Assembly: GCA_963556695.1 (NCBI GenBank)
Contig: CAUWAG010000012.1
Location: forward strand, 4,402,001 to 4,466,000
Direction of reading: 5' to 3'
DNA length: 64,000 nt
Source of the DNA: Anthostomella pinea
Lineage: Eukaryota > Ascomycota > Sordariomycetes > Xylariales > Xylariaceae
Shown here: piece after piece, positions 44,104-56,800 of the stretch
Numbering within the stretch: the stretch's first letter is position 1
Layout: every line of letters begins with the position of its first letter
Made by a program: the position numbers and the translations under genes
Notes under the pieces: model-generated
The model's input: the letters and a program-made list of their open reading frames with translations, nothing else
What the model was told of the DNA's origin: nothing
Database searches by the model: none

Positions 44104-46089
44104 CGACCGGTCGGTCAAGTCCAACTGCCTCGAGGTTAGCATCGGGTATACCAATGTAATCCTGGGCCTCATACGTAATTGAGCAGTAGCAGAAGCAGCT
44201 CCTCGAGGCCCGCGAACTCCACGCGTGCTGATCTCATTTTCAATACCATGGCGCCGTACGATCCAGGTCGGTGAAGGCGGTCAATCCAGGAGAACTGGGC
44301 AGTGGAGCCCGAATGCAAGCTTCCTTCGGCAAAAGATGAAGAGGCTCCCGGACTCGTGGGATGCACCGAGTTCCCATGCGACCGCAAGTCCGTCGGGTGA
44401 TGTGATAAATGTGATTGAGAGCGCCACGTTTTGTGGTGTGGGCGGAAAAGGAAATGTGGTGACCCCGCTTGGGTCCAAGCAAACCTCAGCTGAGCACGGC
44501 TGATAAGCTCTGTACGACCTCGGCTCCAATGATATACTAAACTGAAAACTGGAAGAGATGTTGACTGTGAGCTCCCTTTGGTACCAAGAGACATGGATTC
44601 CGGCAGCAATGATGCCATCCCAGCGGATGCACTGAGGTCTCGAAGCGAGAATAGGGGCACAAATGTGGGTTTGCCAACATGGCATCACAATTCTATACAA
44701 TTGGCCAACTCTATACAGGTCCTACTCTCATTGCTCTTAGACAGCAGGCCCAGTCTTCGGTTCCTTGTCAACGAGGATGAAGCTGTGTCATGCCCCTTCT
44801 GCTTCGCCCGCGTCATTTCTTTCACTGGGGGACAATGCGCAAAGCGGTCTGTCTTTCGTCATTTAGATGACCTAAACCTAGTTCCGCATTATGAGCATTG
44901 AAGCCGACGTCTCAATACTCAAAATGGACAATATCCACTAACCTCTGTCTGCCCGTCCAAGCCTTAAGAGGACCAGTGATAAGCAGGAAGGCGAAAAGGG
45001 GGCAGGTTGCGGGTGAAGCCGCAAGCGATGATTAGATCTTCGTGAAATACGTGCTTCGCCAGAGACGAGATAGCATGACCTGATCCCTCATCGACATTCC
45101 CTTCACATATAGGCTATGGGATGAAGTCAAGCGTTTTACGAGCTGCAAACAGACGTACTGTCAGTGAGTGCCGATGAGGTACACAGCCGTGGTATTAACT
45201 ACAACTGCCCCGAGGAAGTTTCCTTCCAGCTACAAAATATACTCATGTATACGTGGACGACGGCCTCACAATGTACAGTGGAGAGGCTGAGCTGGTGTTG
45301 ACCTTGTCCAAGGCAGGTGTCTACGCCTTGTTGGCCCAGGAAGTGTTCTTAAAGATCTCGCAGTCCAAGTGCTCGGGTGAACCCTTCGAGTTCCTTGTCG
45401 CAAAGGAACATTGGACGTCTTCTCGGGACCTCTGCCTTCGTTCTTGGTACATGGAGCCCACCAAAAGGTTAGACTTGTTCCTTGGTCAACTTGGTAAACA
45501 GCTAATCAGCAATGGCTTCCGTCGACCGAGGTTCGACCAAAGTGTTGAGAAGTTCACGAAAGGTGACTTCTCGATCCACTTCACCGCAGTGAATCGACAA
45601 TGCAATAGACGCATTCAAATGGAGCAAAACCTTCGACCAGGCAAGCTGATCTACAACCAAATCCGTTTGTAACCGCTGGAAAGCCCACAATATTCAGGGG
45701 TAGCCTGGGAGACCTATTGGATGACTAGATGAGCCTTGCCACTCCACCACCGGATACGCTGCTCTGAAAACATTCTACCGGCGATGATGCAGGTCGGCTC
45801 TTGTCGGCGCAGTCCGAGCGATGGCGAAAGCCAATCACGAGTATAACTGCCGCGAGAAAAGGCCATCTCCGGGGCCAGCCCTTTGGCCCGATCGGGATTG
45901 GAAGATGTCGCCATCGGGGTGGATCATCACCCAACAGGAGCCGGATGCAGTGCCGACGACCACATAAACCAGTACCGCCCTCTCATCTCCGTAAACCATG
46001 AGGTTATTAACTTCGTTTCTGTTCTTCTTATCATTCCGAGACGAAGCACAGAATCCTGACGGAAAGCCAAGGAAACTCAACGTCGCAAG
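44104..46089. other. Intergenic region, 2 kb
   Basis: No gene is supported. Moderately long frames occur on both strands (minus 44169-44700, plus 44578-44901 and 45253-45672), but none has a convincing start, splice signals or a family I recognise. They may be remains of decayed genes next to the retroelement. The last 100 bp serve as the upstream region of the transporter gene. Confidence 0.35.
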
Positions 46090-47650
46090 ATGACCGCTCC
46101 AACCGACCTGGCTTCGTCCCCGGAGGCGGATGGAGTGAAGGCAAAGCCCCGCGCAAGACGCACATGGTATCACACCACTCTCTTCAACGCCTTCGTCATC
46201 GGCGGGGTCGGCTTCATCGCCCCCGGGCTATGGAATGCCATGAACTCCCTCGGCGCAGGGGGCGCACAGGAACCCTACCTCGTCAACGCCGCGAACGCCC
46301 TGGTCTTCGGCATCATGGGCTTCCTATGCCTTTTCGGCGCGCCCCTCGCCAACCGCATCGGCCTATCCTGGACGCTGTTCTTGGGCGCCGTTGGGTATCC
46401 GGTCTACTCCGCGGGGCTATACACCAACAACCGCTACGGCAACGTGTGGTTTGTGCTCGTGGGCGCTGTTGCCTGTGGGTTTAGTGCTGGGCTCTTCTGG
46501 GCGAGCGAGGGCACGGTTGCTTTGGGATACCCGGAGGCTGGGAAGCGCGGGCGGTATATGAATATCTGGCTCTGGTTCCGCACGGGTGGTCCTCTGGTTG
46601 GGGGCGCGATTGTGCTTGCGTTGAACAACGACGCCAATTCGAAGGGGAAAGGCAAGGTTTCGTCGAATACCTACCTGGTCTTCGTTGGCTTGCAGTGCGT
46701 TGCTGCGCCCTTGGCGCTGCTACTATCCGCTACGGAAAAGGTGCAGCGGTCCGATGGGACCAAAGTCATCATCAAGGCTGAGAAGTCATTCAAGGGGGAG
46801 TTCAAGGCGCTGTTGGCAACGAGCAGGAGAAAGGACATCTTGCTTCTGCTGCCCATCTTCTGGGCAGCCTATTTTAACCAGTACAGCAGCAACTTCCAGG
46901 CGTACTACTTCGGAATCCGTGCACGTGCCCTCACCGGCTTCGTCATCAACTTCGGTACCATACTATCATCCACACTCATGGGCACACTGCTGGACTACAA
47001 AGGCTTGTCGGTAAAGAAACGCATCACCGTGGGATTCTGGTACATCGTCGTCGTGCATATCATCGCCTGGGTCTACGGATGGGTCATTCAGGAGAAGTAC
47101 ACTGCCAACCCTCCGGCGTACGACTGGGAGGACAAGGGCTTCGTCGAGGGGTTCTTCGTCCTGATTCTGTGGGACTTTGCGAGACAGGCTTTGCAGAACT
47201 GGCTTTACTATCTTGTCGCTACGAAGACAGACAATATCTCCGAACTAGCACGATTTTCCGGGATTCTTCGCGGACAAGAGAGTTTCGCCCAAGCAATCTC
47301 CTATGGCCTAAACACCCAGAAATGGAAGGGCGGCCGAGTACCTCTGGCCGTGAACACGTTCTTGCTTGGTGAGTGGATGAAGCCAATGTCTACTCTCACT
47401 GCCTCGTTTCTCCGTTTTGTGTTAGGTATGTATGCTGACCACAAGCTACTCCGTAGGTCTCGCTGCGTTTCCAACTTGGCTCGTCGTTCGCGATCACATA
47501 CCCGTCGAGCCCGACCCCTCCAGTCCAGTGACCATGGAGCAAGATGATGAAGTTGAAAAAGGTCTCGCCATCTCCGATGTACTTACGTCGGAGGAGAAAG
47601 AGAAGTTCGCTATTGGGAAGACGAGTGTGGGACAGAATGTAGCCATGTGA
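46090..47650 (+). CDS. UNC93-like major facilitator transporter
   Basis: Exons 46090-47368 and 47457-47650 (88-nt intron, GTGAGT...CCGTAG) give 490 aa. The second exon restores FLLGLAAFPTWLV and the acidic C-terminal tail. About eleven to twelve membrane helices are visible, starting with YHTTLFNAFVIGGVGFIAPGLWNAMNSLGAGG, the conserved first segment of the fungal UNC93/DUF895 branch of the MFS. Other family blocks are GVGYP-type turns (LGAVGYPVYSAGLYTNN), SAGLFWASEGTVALGYPE and KRGRYMNIWLWFRTGGPLVGGAI. The substrate is unknown; family members have been linked to ion or metabolite transport. The final residues (ISDVLTSEEKEKFAIGK) form a cytosolic tail. It is the nearest recognisable gene to the reducing PKS, 3.2 kb downstream of that gene's end, and an export role is only speculative. 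Confidence 0.88.
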
Positions 47651-48205
47651 TTGCGTAGTCAGTGTATCATTACGTGTGCACGACGAATACGCAGAGTAGC
47701 GAAAGCTCCCACGTCTATCTCAGTGTTGAATCACACTCCAAAGGAAACGGAGAATTGCCGTCATCTGGACATCATCACCTCTCTCGCTGGTCTGTAATCT
47801 CGAAGCAAAGCTGTTTATATTGCTTCCACCCAGAACTCCTTGTATCCGGCCGAGGTGTATGCGTCTCGCAACAGTATGTGGTGCATTTGAGCGAAACGAG
47901 CGTTATGTGTAATTGAATTCGTCTCTTGAACCGGCCCCTCTAGTGAATTCTTGGTCACACCGGTATAATAAGCTGTCATAGGTGTTTACTCACATATTCT
48001 ACTCCATCTCATGTTTCTTCTTCACATCCCCAGAAAACTGGAGAGTGCAATGAAAAAAATTGTGTTTCGCCAGCTGGAGGCAGTGTAATACCAGGTGACG
48101 GGACAGTAGCCCCTGAGGAGTAAACAAAAAAATTGTTTGAAGTAAAGCCCTATTGAGCTTTGTGTCCTTTCATAGACGGCGTCCCTCTAGGAGGAACTTG
48201 AATAG

Positions 48206-48408
48206 TGAAGCCCTATAAAGTGTCAGCATGTCCATCCAAACGGTTTCCGGGGATGAGGAACTGTCACCGAAATGGTGGAGTAACTTATGGAAAGCGAGGA
48301 ACTCTTATAATCAAGCCCTATATAGTGTTAGCGTGCCCATCAAAAAGGTTTCCGGTGACGAGGAACTACCGCCGAACCGGTGAAGTATGGGCAGCGAGGT
48401 ACTACCAT
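48206..48408 (+). repeat. Imperfect tandem duplication, unit about 104 bp
   Basis: Two diverged copies start at about 48209 and 48313, each with AGCCCTATAWAGTGTYAGC, then GGTTTCCGGKGA and GAGGAACT at matching offsets. A third trace (AAGCCCTATTGAG) lies at about 48145. The plus-strand frame stays open across both and would repeat ACPSKRFP, but no start codon or gene structure supports a protein. Confidence 0.7.
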
Positions 48409-48480
48409 CGTCTGCCCGTGACCACTGGCCACACATCTGGAAGTACGAAAGGAAAGAGACTGAAAATCCAAAACTCGCAG

Positions 48481-48622
48481 AAATCAAGACGCGGAAATCA
48501 AGACGCGGAAATCAAGACGCGGAAATCAAGACGCGGAAATCAAGACGAGGAAATCAAGACGCGGAAATCAAGACGCGGAAAATCAAAGACGCGGAAATCA
48601 AGACGCGGAAAATCAAAGACGA
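48481..48622. repeat. 14-bp minisatellite AAATCAAGACGCGG
   Basis: Ten consecutive units: eight of 14 bp (seven exact, one with GACGAGG in place of GACGCGG) and two expanded 16-nt-type variants (AAAATCAAAGACG...) near the end, the last one truncated. Near-identity of the units points to recent slippage or unequal exchange. It directly follows the 104-bp duplication. There are no unique spacers, so it is not a CRISPR array. Confidence 0.95.
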
Positions 48623-50846
48623 TAACCCCATCAACCGTCCTTCCACGGCATTATGAGTCAGGCATAAAGCCCCCAACCGAAGTTGGATCAGTGTAACCCA
48701 GCACCGAAGACCCAACCGCAGACCCGAATGTCCCTCATCCGGAGAGGATTTCCTACACCAGGGTACTAGTCTCGTCTCTACCCCAAAAGCGCTCTATAAT
48801 GGTCGTTGGACACGTGCGTTCCAGCTACCGCTTGCCATGGCCTCTACAAGTCCACCCCAGGACGTTGAGAGGCCATTTCCCACTGGGACGAGCAAGCGGG
48901 ACCATTTTGGCCTCGCAGAAGATCTGCCGGGAGGCGGCTAGTGGGAATAAATGTGAGGCCTACCGTCGAACCGGGCGAACTCCACAGTACACGCAGGTGG
49001 GGCAGGGCCCGGTGGCCGTTGTCATCATCATCGGAAGCAGTCGGGGTTGTACTGACTTCACCTATTCGCACATCGACGGCCATCGCCTTTGAACCGACAG
49101 CAGCCGCGACGCTGGTCACGGCTGGCTGCCAGGGATACCCCCTACAGGCGGCGATGGATTACCCTGTCGGTCTCACGCCCAAGGCGCGTTGGCAGTTCCT
49201 CGCGCTCCAATCCGGGACAAGATAGTCGAACAACTTGAGCTTAACTCCCGCCCTCACGGTCACCCGTGGGGGCGGGGTCCAGAGTAGGCACTGAGGCTAG
49301 CTCAGTACGCTAATGTGTAACACTCTTTGTGGTGGTTGCGGTTGACGGGGTTGTGAAAAAAACAAAAACAAGACGTCAGTTAGAACTGAGTGGTGTCGTT
49401 GTCGGGAACCACGTGGTCGTCGGTTTCGATAATTCCCATCTATGGAGCGCCGCTACCCCTGGTCCGGCATCATGTGGCGTTGCGGTCTTATTAGGAAGTG
49501 AATTTCCGGGTTGTTGTCGTTGGAGCGCCGCTGCCCCTGGTCCTGGGTGGTGTTGTTGATGTTGAGATCGGTGGTGGGGTGGCTCGAGTAATTTCTGAAT
49601 TGGAGTACAAGTCAGAAGGCGCCTGAGGTACGTGCGAGTTGGTAATACTCTGGAATGGGTGGCGGTTGTGTCAGGTAGAGTTGGTTGGGGAGTAGGTGAT
49701 GAATGCGGAGGTGGAAGCGAATGTGGGAGATGGAAGTGAACGTGAGGGGTGGAAGTGAAGGAGGCAGAAGTGAACGATGGAGGCAGAAGTGAACGGGGAG
49801 ATGGGAAGTGAAGGTGGGAGGTGGACGTGAATGTGGAAGGTAAAAGTGATTGTGGGTACCCAGGTGGTGCATGTTGGATGGGAATGGGGAGGACGAAGCT
49901 GCCTCAGGCAGGGGGAAATAGTTCGAAGGGGAGCCCCACTAGAATGTTTGGGGAGAGTACCTAGTGACTTACCTTCGACTTTCGATCTGTTCGCCGTCAC
50001 TGTGCTTCGGAGATGGCGATATGGTCGATTCTAGCGAGCTAGGTCAGTTCTTGAACGCAGAGAAGGGCAGATGGAGAAGAATTGTGGTAGGTTTGGAGGG
50101 AATGATTGGACTCTGGCGGGAGAAGATACGGGTTGCGAGGCTGAGAAATGGTTGCTTCCTCAGGCACACGTGGAAGGAATTTGAGTACGTACCTATAGAT
50201 AGAGATCACTATGTAGGTAGCCATACTCAACTTTTTGCTCCTGAATTCTCTCATCAGATCCCATTACATTTATACTTCAGTTGACTCATGTGAAGCCACA
50301 TCTCTAATTGTATCACAGTATAGTCTAACTGTGTGCAACGCCTAGCTTTATACTTTGGAGCAAAGAGTCAGTGACACCTCTCCCCCGGCGATAAGCAACC
50401 AGACAACGTAATCAATTGGTTTCTGGTGCACATATCGCAGCTACTTTTATGGTAATTTCACTCAAGTCGTCCTAGATACGATGTCAATGGATGTTGTGTA
50501 TGTGCAATCCTGCTTCTGTTGATCCGAGTCAACGTCATACCATGCGGTCTGCCTTCAGTATTGTATCTCTATACCCAAGAGTGATAACAGCGGAACACCA
50601 AGGCAACGCACAATAAAGCAAAACACCACGTCATGTGTATTCATGCCTCAAGGTTCCCTGATGTGAGAAGAGCTCGTTTTATTCAATTGTGAAGGAGGGT
50701 CAGAAGACATTGGTAACTTGGAGGTCACGTGTCGGCCCCCGGAGTGTTCGCTCGCACCGGACAGACACAATACCTTAGGCAAATCATCAGGAAAACTAGT
50801 ACGCGAAGACTCCTGATTGTGTGCTAAGCTACAGCCGGCTCCCTCC

Positions 50847-53800
50847 TCAATTCTCTCTCGCAAGCGCTTCATCCACGATATTCTCAGCAAGGTCACTGAT
50901 ACTCACATGAGCGTCCAGTAAGTCCAGCATACTAATATTAGCCCCCAAGGCCTGCAAGAACCAGTTGCGCAGCTCGGCCGCAATCAAACTATCGACGCCA
51001 TGGTCGGTCACGGTCTTCGAAGGGTTCACTCCCGATAGGTCGACAAACAGCATTTCCGCGACGGCCGCCGTGATGGCTCCGGTAGCGAGTTCTACCGTCT
51101 TCGTGCGCTCCTCTGGGCCGGCCTTGACAGCAGCGTCAAATTCGTGGCGCGGGCGGGCAAGCGCCGACTTGCCTCCTCGGTCTGCGGCGTCTTGGGTCGC
51201 GTTGGACTCGCCAGAGTGCCGTTGCGCATCGTCGAAGGCTCGCATGATCAGCGATACCCGTCCGTCGCTGTACCACCTGGGCACAGATGTCGATACGATG
51301 CCTGCCTCGTCCTCTTCGTGCTTCTTGGCCGCCAGCGCCGCTGGGTCCAGATAGGTGATGATGTTGGCAGCAGACAGCGGGTCCTGGTCGAGTCCCATCC
51401 ACCGAGTCTGCGGGCCTTCCGCCCGGTGTTGAGTGTCCAGGAAGGCAGGCTCGAGTAGTGCTAGGAACTCCAGTTCTGAGATTGTCAAGGTTTTATTCCG
51501 CGCAAACATATCGACCGTGATTGAGTCGACACTTGGAGACCCGACGTCGTTAACAAGGCCGAATGAAGCAGTCGACGCAGGTAATCCAAGACGCCGACGA
51601 TAGCGCGCGAATGAGTCCTGGAAGTTGTTAGCTGCGGTGTATAAGCTTCGCGTTGCAAGGGCGAAAACCGATTCCAGGGACGTGGTCATGACAAAGAAGT
51701 CTAATGGCATCGATATCGTGGCCTCGTGGAGGTTCTTGGTCCCGTTCAACTTGGCGGCTATGCTTTGCTGCCATCTTTGCACCGTCAGTTTGTCGAAGGA
51801 AATATCCTGATAGGAGACCGCTGCATGGACAACGCCCTTGAGTGGGCCATCAGAAGTCACCTCCTTGACGACACTCAACAGCTGTTCTCGGTTGCTAACG
51901 TCGCAGGCAACTGCTTTGATACAGGTGCCACGGGCTGCAAGCGTGTCGATCAGTGCCTGGGCCTCGCGGCTATTGACACCTCTCCTGGATAATACTACCA
52001 TTTTACGGGCGCCACGATCAGACATCCAACGGGTTATAGACCGTCCAAGTCCCCCAAGACCCCCGGTAACAATATAGACTGCTTGCGGGTCAAAGCGGGC
52101 GGCCGGAGGCTCTCGAACTACCTTGACGAGGCTCTGGGGATCCTGATACGTCACGACTAGCTTTCCGATGTGTGTGCCCTTGGAGAAGTTCAGCAGTGTG
52201 TGATCCAGCTGTGAGATGTCACTGGTGATGAAGGGTTGAATTGGCCCGATAAGCCCATCACGGTAGTACTGGTCCACTGCCTTGATCAACTGCCCTCCAA
52301 GTTCTGGGTCGCTGTCGAGGACAAGCGAGAGATCGAAAGAGGAGAAACTCGCGCTCTTCTGAAAAAGCTCCATGCCGATGGCCTTGGCCTCTTGTACGTC
52401 CATCCGCCCTACGTCAATCAGGTGGCCCAATGGCGCGACAGCATCCAGGGAAGCATACAACATGTCGCCTCTGGCAGTACTGAGGATCACATCGAAGCCC
52501 CCTTCGCTTGTGACCCTCGCGGCATGGGATAGTGCTTCTTGGTCTCTCGAGGAGAAGACCCGAGTCGCCGGGATATTCATCTCGTCGATAAGGAACCGAG
52601 CCTTGTCCGTAGTTCCGACAGCAGCGAATACATCGGCTCCTTTCGATTGTGCTAGCCGAATAGCGGCAAGCCCCAGCCCTCCAGTGGCGGATTGTATCAA
52701 GACGGTCTGCCCTTTCCTAAGCCGTGTGACATAGTCAAACGCGTAGATGGCTGTCATGTATACCAACGGCATAGTGGCAACCTCCACGATGTCATCTTGG
52801 GGCTGGAGCTTGTGCGCGAATATAGCCAGCACGCGGGTGTAGTTGCCGAAGTGGCCTCTTCCCATGCCGTAAACACGGTCACCAGCTGAAAGACCAACAA
52901 CGCCCGACCCCGTTTGGGTGACGACGCCGGCGTATTCGGACGAGAGGTTGTTAGCATCGAAACGACCGGAACAGAGGCCTAGGTCCTTCCAGTTCAGCCC
53001 AACAGCCGCAACCTTGACGTCAATCCAGCCGTGAGGAAGAGGCTGCCAGAGTTCCCTGTATGGCTGAAAGTAGATCGAACTAAGTATCCCGGCTGTCTCG
53101 AAGGCCGCGCGCACAGGGCCTTCCAGGCTAGCAATAGGTAGCATCTCAGTCCCTAGACTTTTGGGGGTCTTCACGATCTCTGAGTACTCTTGCAGCCCCG
53201 CATCTGGCACGAACCTGCTCACCCACATACAGCCGCCTTGCCAAACGAACTCATGATCCCTCCTCTCCCCAAAAGTCTCATTTTGTAGATCGATCTCCTT
53301 ATCTGCAATGCACCGAGCAAGGTCCGCGTCATCTGTGTCGAAGTTGTCGATATCGACGTCGATTGATAGGAAACTTCCAGCAGGGTTCTCTGCTCCGATG
53401 GTACGCAGAAGACCGGGAATGAAGGAGCCGTCAGGATTGCGTCCTTGCACTATGCCGCACGAAGTGACACAGGTCATGCTCTTGGCTGTCCTGGCGAGAT
53501 ATTGGAACGCCCCGAGGCCGTGTTCATCAACATCCAACATCAGATCTCTCCCTCCAAGAAAAGACACCACACATGAGGTGGGTGAGACAGTCCCCAACGC
53601 CTCTTGGAGAGGTATCATCTTGGTTTCCGTTCCACGCTGTTTAAGCTCCTTGGAAAGCTGGTGCAGAAGCAAAGGAGGACCTCGGGCGCCATAAAGCAGC
53701 TGGACTTCGATGATTTCCTTTACTTCGATGATTTCCTTTCTCTGGATCGAAGGCTTCTCTCCCGCAGGCTCTTGGTCCAGAGACGTAGACATCAGAGTGG

Positions 53801-56800
53801 TTGTAGTATTGTTTGGACGCGGGTAGTCGTCGAAAACCAATTCCGCCCCCGAAAAGCCGGCATCCTTCAAGGCTTCATCCCAAGACTCTAGGCTCAAGAA
53901 AGGACTTTCTACACGACCATCCGGGATGCCGTGCCAGTATCCCGTCAGAGTACCCAGTATGAGGCCGGCCAGGATGTTGTTCTGGGTGTTTTCAACCAAC
54001 ACGAGCTTTCCTCCCGGTCTCAGAAGTTTCCTGACATGAGCCAGGGTTCTTGCAATGCTAGCAGTCGCATGGAGTATCTGCGACGCGATTATTAGGTCAT
54101 AAGAAGCTTCATAGCCTTGCTCCATTGGGTCCTGCTCAATGTCCAGCACAGAGAAAGTGACATCTTGGTACTCAGACATCTTCTCTCGTGCCGACGTCAG
54201 GAACCCTGGAGAAATATCGGTGAACGTGTAATCGCGGTAGCGTTTAATGCCGTTGCTGGAGCTTTTGAGAGCCTCCATGGCCACGCGGGTTGCGCCACCT
54301 GTCCCGGCTCCGAGTTCGAGGATGCTGAGGTCAGGATTGGCGTGACCAAGGCTGTCCAAGAGCCTGGAAAGTTGGAGGTAGGCACTCGTCATGAAGAGAC
54401 CGCTCTGATACAGGGCCGTCAGAAGATCTTCTTGGACCATGACGTCTACAGACGTCCTGTGTTCGCTGAGAATATCTTCCATGTTCTCGTGTAAGAGCTT
54501 AGCGATCCTGATATCAACTACGTTACCGATCTGACTGTAGAGGTGCTCGATCATCTGGATACGCTCCTTACTGGGAAGCTCTCTGGCCTCGATCATTGCT
54601 TCGGTCTGCTCATGTTCGAACATTTTCGTGATCCAGGACAAGAAATGCCCGATGCTTCCCGACGGCTTTGGTCCATCTGGACTTCGAGCAAAGGTCTCAT
54701 ATATGTCGACCACAATCATGGATGCTATCCGGTTCATGCTGGTGAAGAGAGAGCTGCGGTCAACATTCTCTTTGGGTGGAGGAAACAGCGCACGACACTG
54801 TTGAGGAGTCATTGTGCGGATGTCGGGCTTCCAGACCAGTCTCGTGAATGGGCTTCTGACAGTATTGGATGTAATGCTCTCGAACGACTTGGAATCACTG
54901 TAGCTGATGCACCGAAGTGAACCTATATCGAGGACCACATCTCCATGCGTATTCAACATCTGCAATTCGACATATGCACCACGAAGGCCCTGGAGCGCGC
55001 CGTGGGCCACTACCGTACCCCAATCCTCATCCATGCCGCTGCGAAGATATAAGTGGGATAGGTGTACAGGTACGAATGCAGTGCTGGCCTTCTTGACTTG
55101 GCCTCCATGGCAGGCAATGAGTCCGAGTTGGAAGGTGGCGTCCAAGGAAGTGGGATGGATCGGATAGATCGATTCCCCTCCCCTGATGGAGCCCGATGTT
55201 GTCTTCAACGCCAGCTTAGCTGTGGCCAGATTTAGATCTGGATCCGCACGGATATTCGAGAGCGGCTGGAACGTTGGGCCGTAGCCTAGGCCGATGGCCG
55301 CGAATTTCTTATACCAGGATCGGGCATCCGCAGTCCTTGAATCCATGGTGGAGCTTAGCTTCTTGGGTCTCGGAGGGTCAAGAACTTCCACCTTGACTTG
55401 GCCAGTGCAGTGCTCAGTCCATTCCTTCAGGTCTCGAGTGACCGAGCTGATGGAAAAGCTGGCCCATGCGGGCGCAGCGGCGGTTGTCGTGTCCAGTATG
55501 TCCATGCTGAGTAGAATTTCGACACCGTAGTCGTCTTCTGGGATACGTAACGCGTTTTTGATAGCGACGTTACGGAGCGAGTAGCCCCTGGCTTTTGGCG
55601 GTTTTGCGAACTCGTTATGAATCCGCACGGCAGCTTCAACGGCCATGGTCATGAATCCAGCAGCGGGGAATACGGCATCTGAATAGACTTGTTAGTAGAC
55701 TTCCCAAAAACATCACCGTCATCTTATTTGCTTACCTGGTATTAGACGGTGCTCCGCTAGCCAAGCCAGGTCTTTCACACGGAGAATGTTTCGCCATTGA
55801 GGTCTAAGTCTTGCATTGCCTACAACCTTTGACCCAAGGAGATCATGTCTGAGGACATCTCGATGTCGATATTCCAGGCTTGCCCGACCCTCGTGGTAGT
55901 TCACCGGCCCATATGTGAACTGATATGGTGGAAGATCACTTGTCATACAACCATGAACGAGTCCCGGTCCAGGTTTTTGGGTGTCGTCGACCGAGTTCAC
56001 TTCGCCAAGATCGATGCCGGTGTTAATACCAAACAATGTTCCAGCTAGCCGTAGCATGGATTCTTGGGCGTTTTCTTTCCTTCTCAATGACGATGTGTAG
56101 ATGATAGACTTTCCCATGCTTTGCAGAATTTGCTCTATGGGGCACTTCAAGGCGGGGTGCGGCCCAATCTCGACGAGGACATCGATCTCGCACCCAACCA
56201 GGTTTGTGATGGCATCGGAGAATCTGACTGGAGACTCGAGGTTCGCCCTCCAGTATGATGCTGTTGCGACGTCTAACTCGGTCATGCTCGTGTAGGGTGT
56301 CACGGACGAAAACCACGGGATGTGACGATATCGCTGGCGTTTGTCAATCAAGGAGAGGGCTTTGACATGTTCGAGGCCACTGGACAGCATTTCGTCGTAA
56401 TCGTGGCCCAGCGCGGCCATGTGGCGAGAGTGGTAGGCGTTACCACCCGTTCGCAATAGTCTGTTGAAGATATGCGCTTTGTCCAAGGTCGTGGACACCT
56501 CTTGGACGGCTTCTAACTCGCCGGACAGAGTAACACTGCCAGGCGAGTTGATAGCGGCAATTTGAATACTATTTCCTTGGCCACGAATGTGTTCGAGTAC
56601 TCGCTCTGAACCCAGACCGACAGCTAGCATCGCACCTCTTTGCTTGTTCCTGGCCACCGCCTGACCACGATAGTATGCTGCAATGACAGCCTCGGTGGCC
56701 GTAATTCGACCTGACGCGTAAGCCGCCGCCATTTCACCTGAAGAATGTCCCGCCACGCCACAAGGACGGACGGACCATGAGGCGAGAAGATCGACGAGGC

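Larger units (their letters stand above)
47651..50846. other. Repeat-rich intergenic region, 3.2 kb
   Basis: No gene is called. The region holds a duplicated unit of about 104 bp, a 14-bp minisatellite (both listed), two copies of TGGAGCGCCGCTRCCCCTGG 78 bp apart (about 49443 and 49521), and a purine-rich stretch at 49680-49860 built on GGAAGTGA words. Frames that stay open across these repeats are a by-product of their composition. The final 500 bp are the 3' flank of the reducing PKS. Confidence 0.45.

Noticed and set aside
48481..48622. Possible CRISPR array
   Set aside because: Units abut without unique spacers and the DNA is from a fungus; it is a minisatellite.
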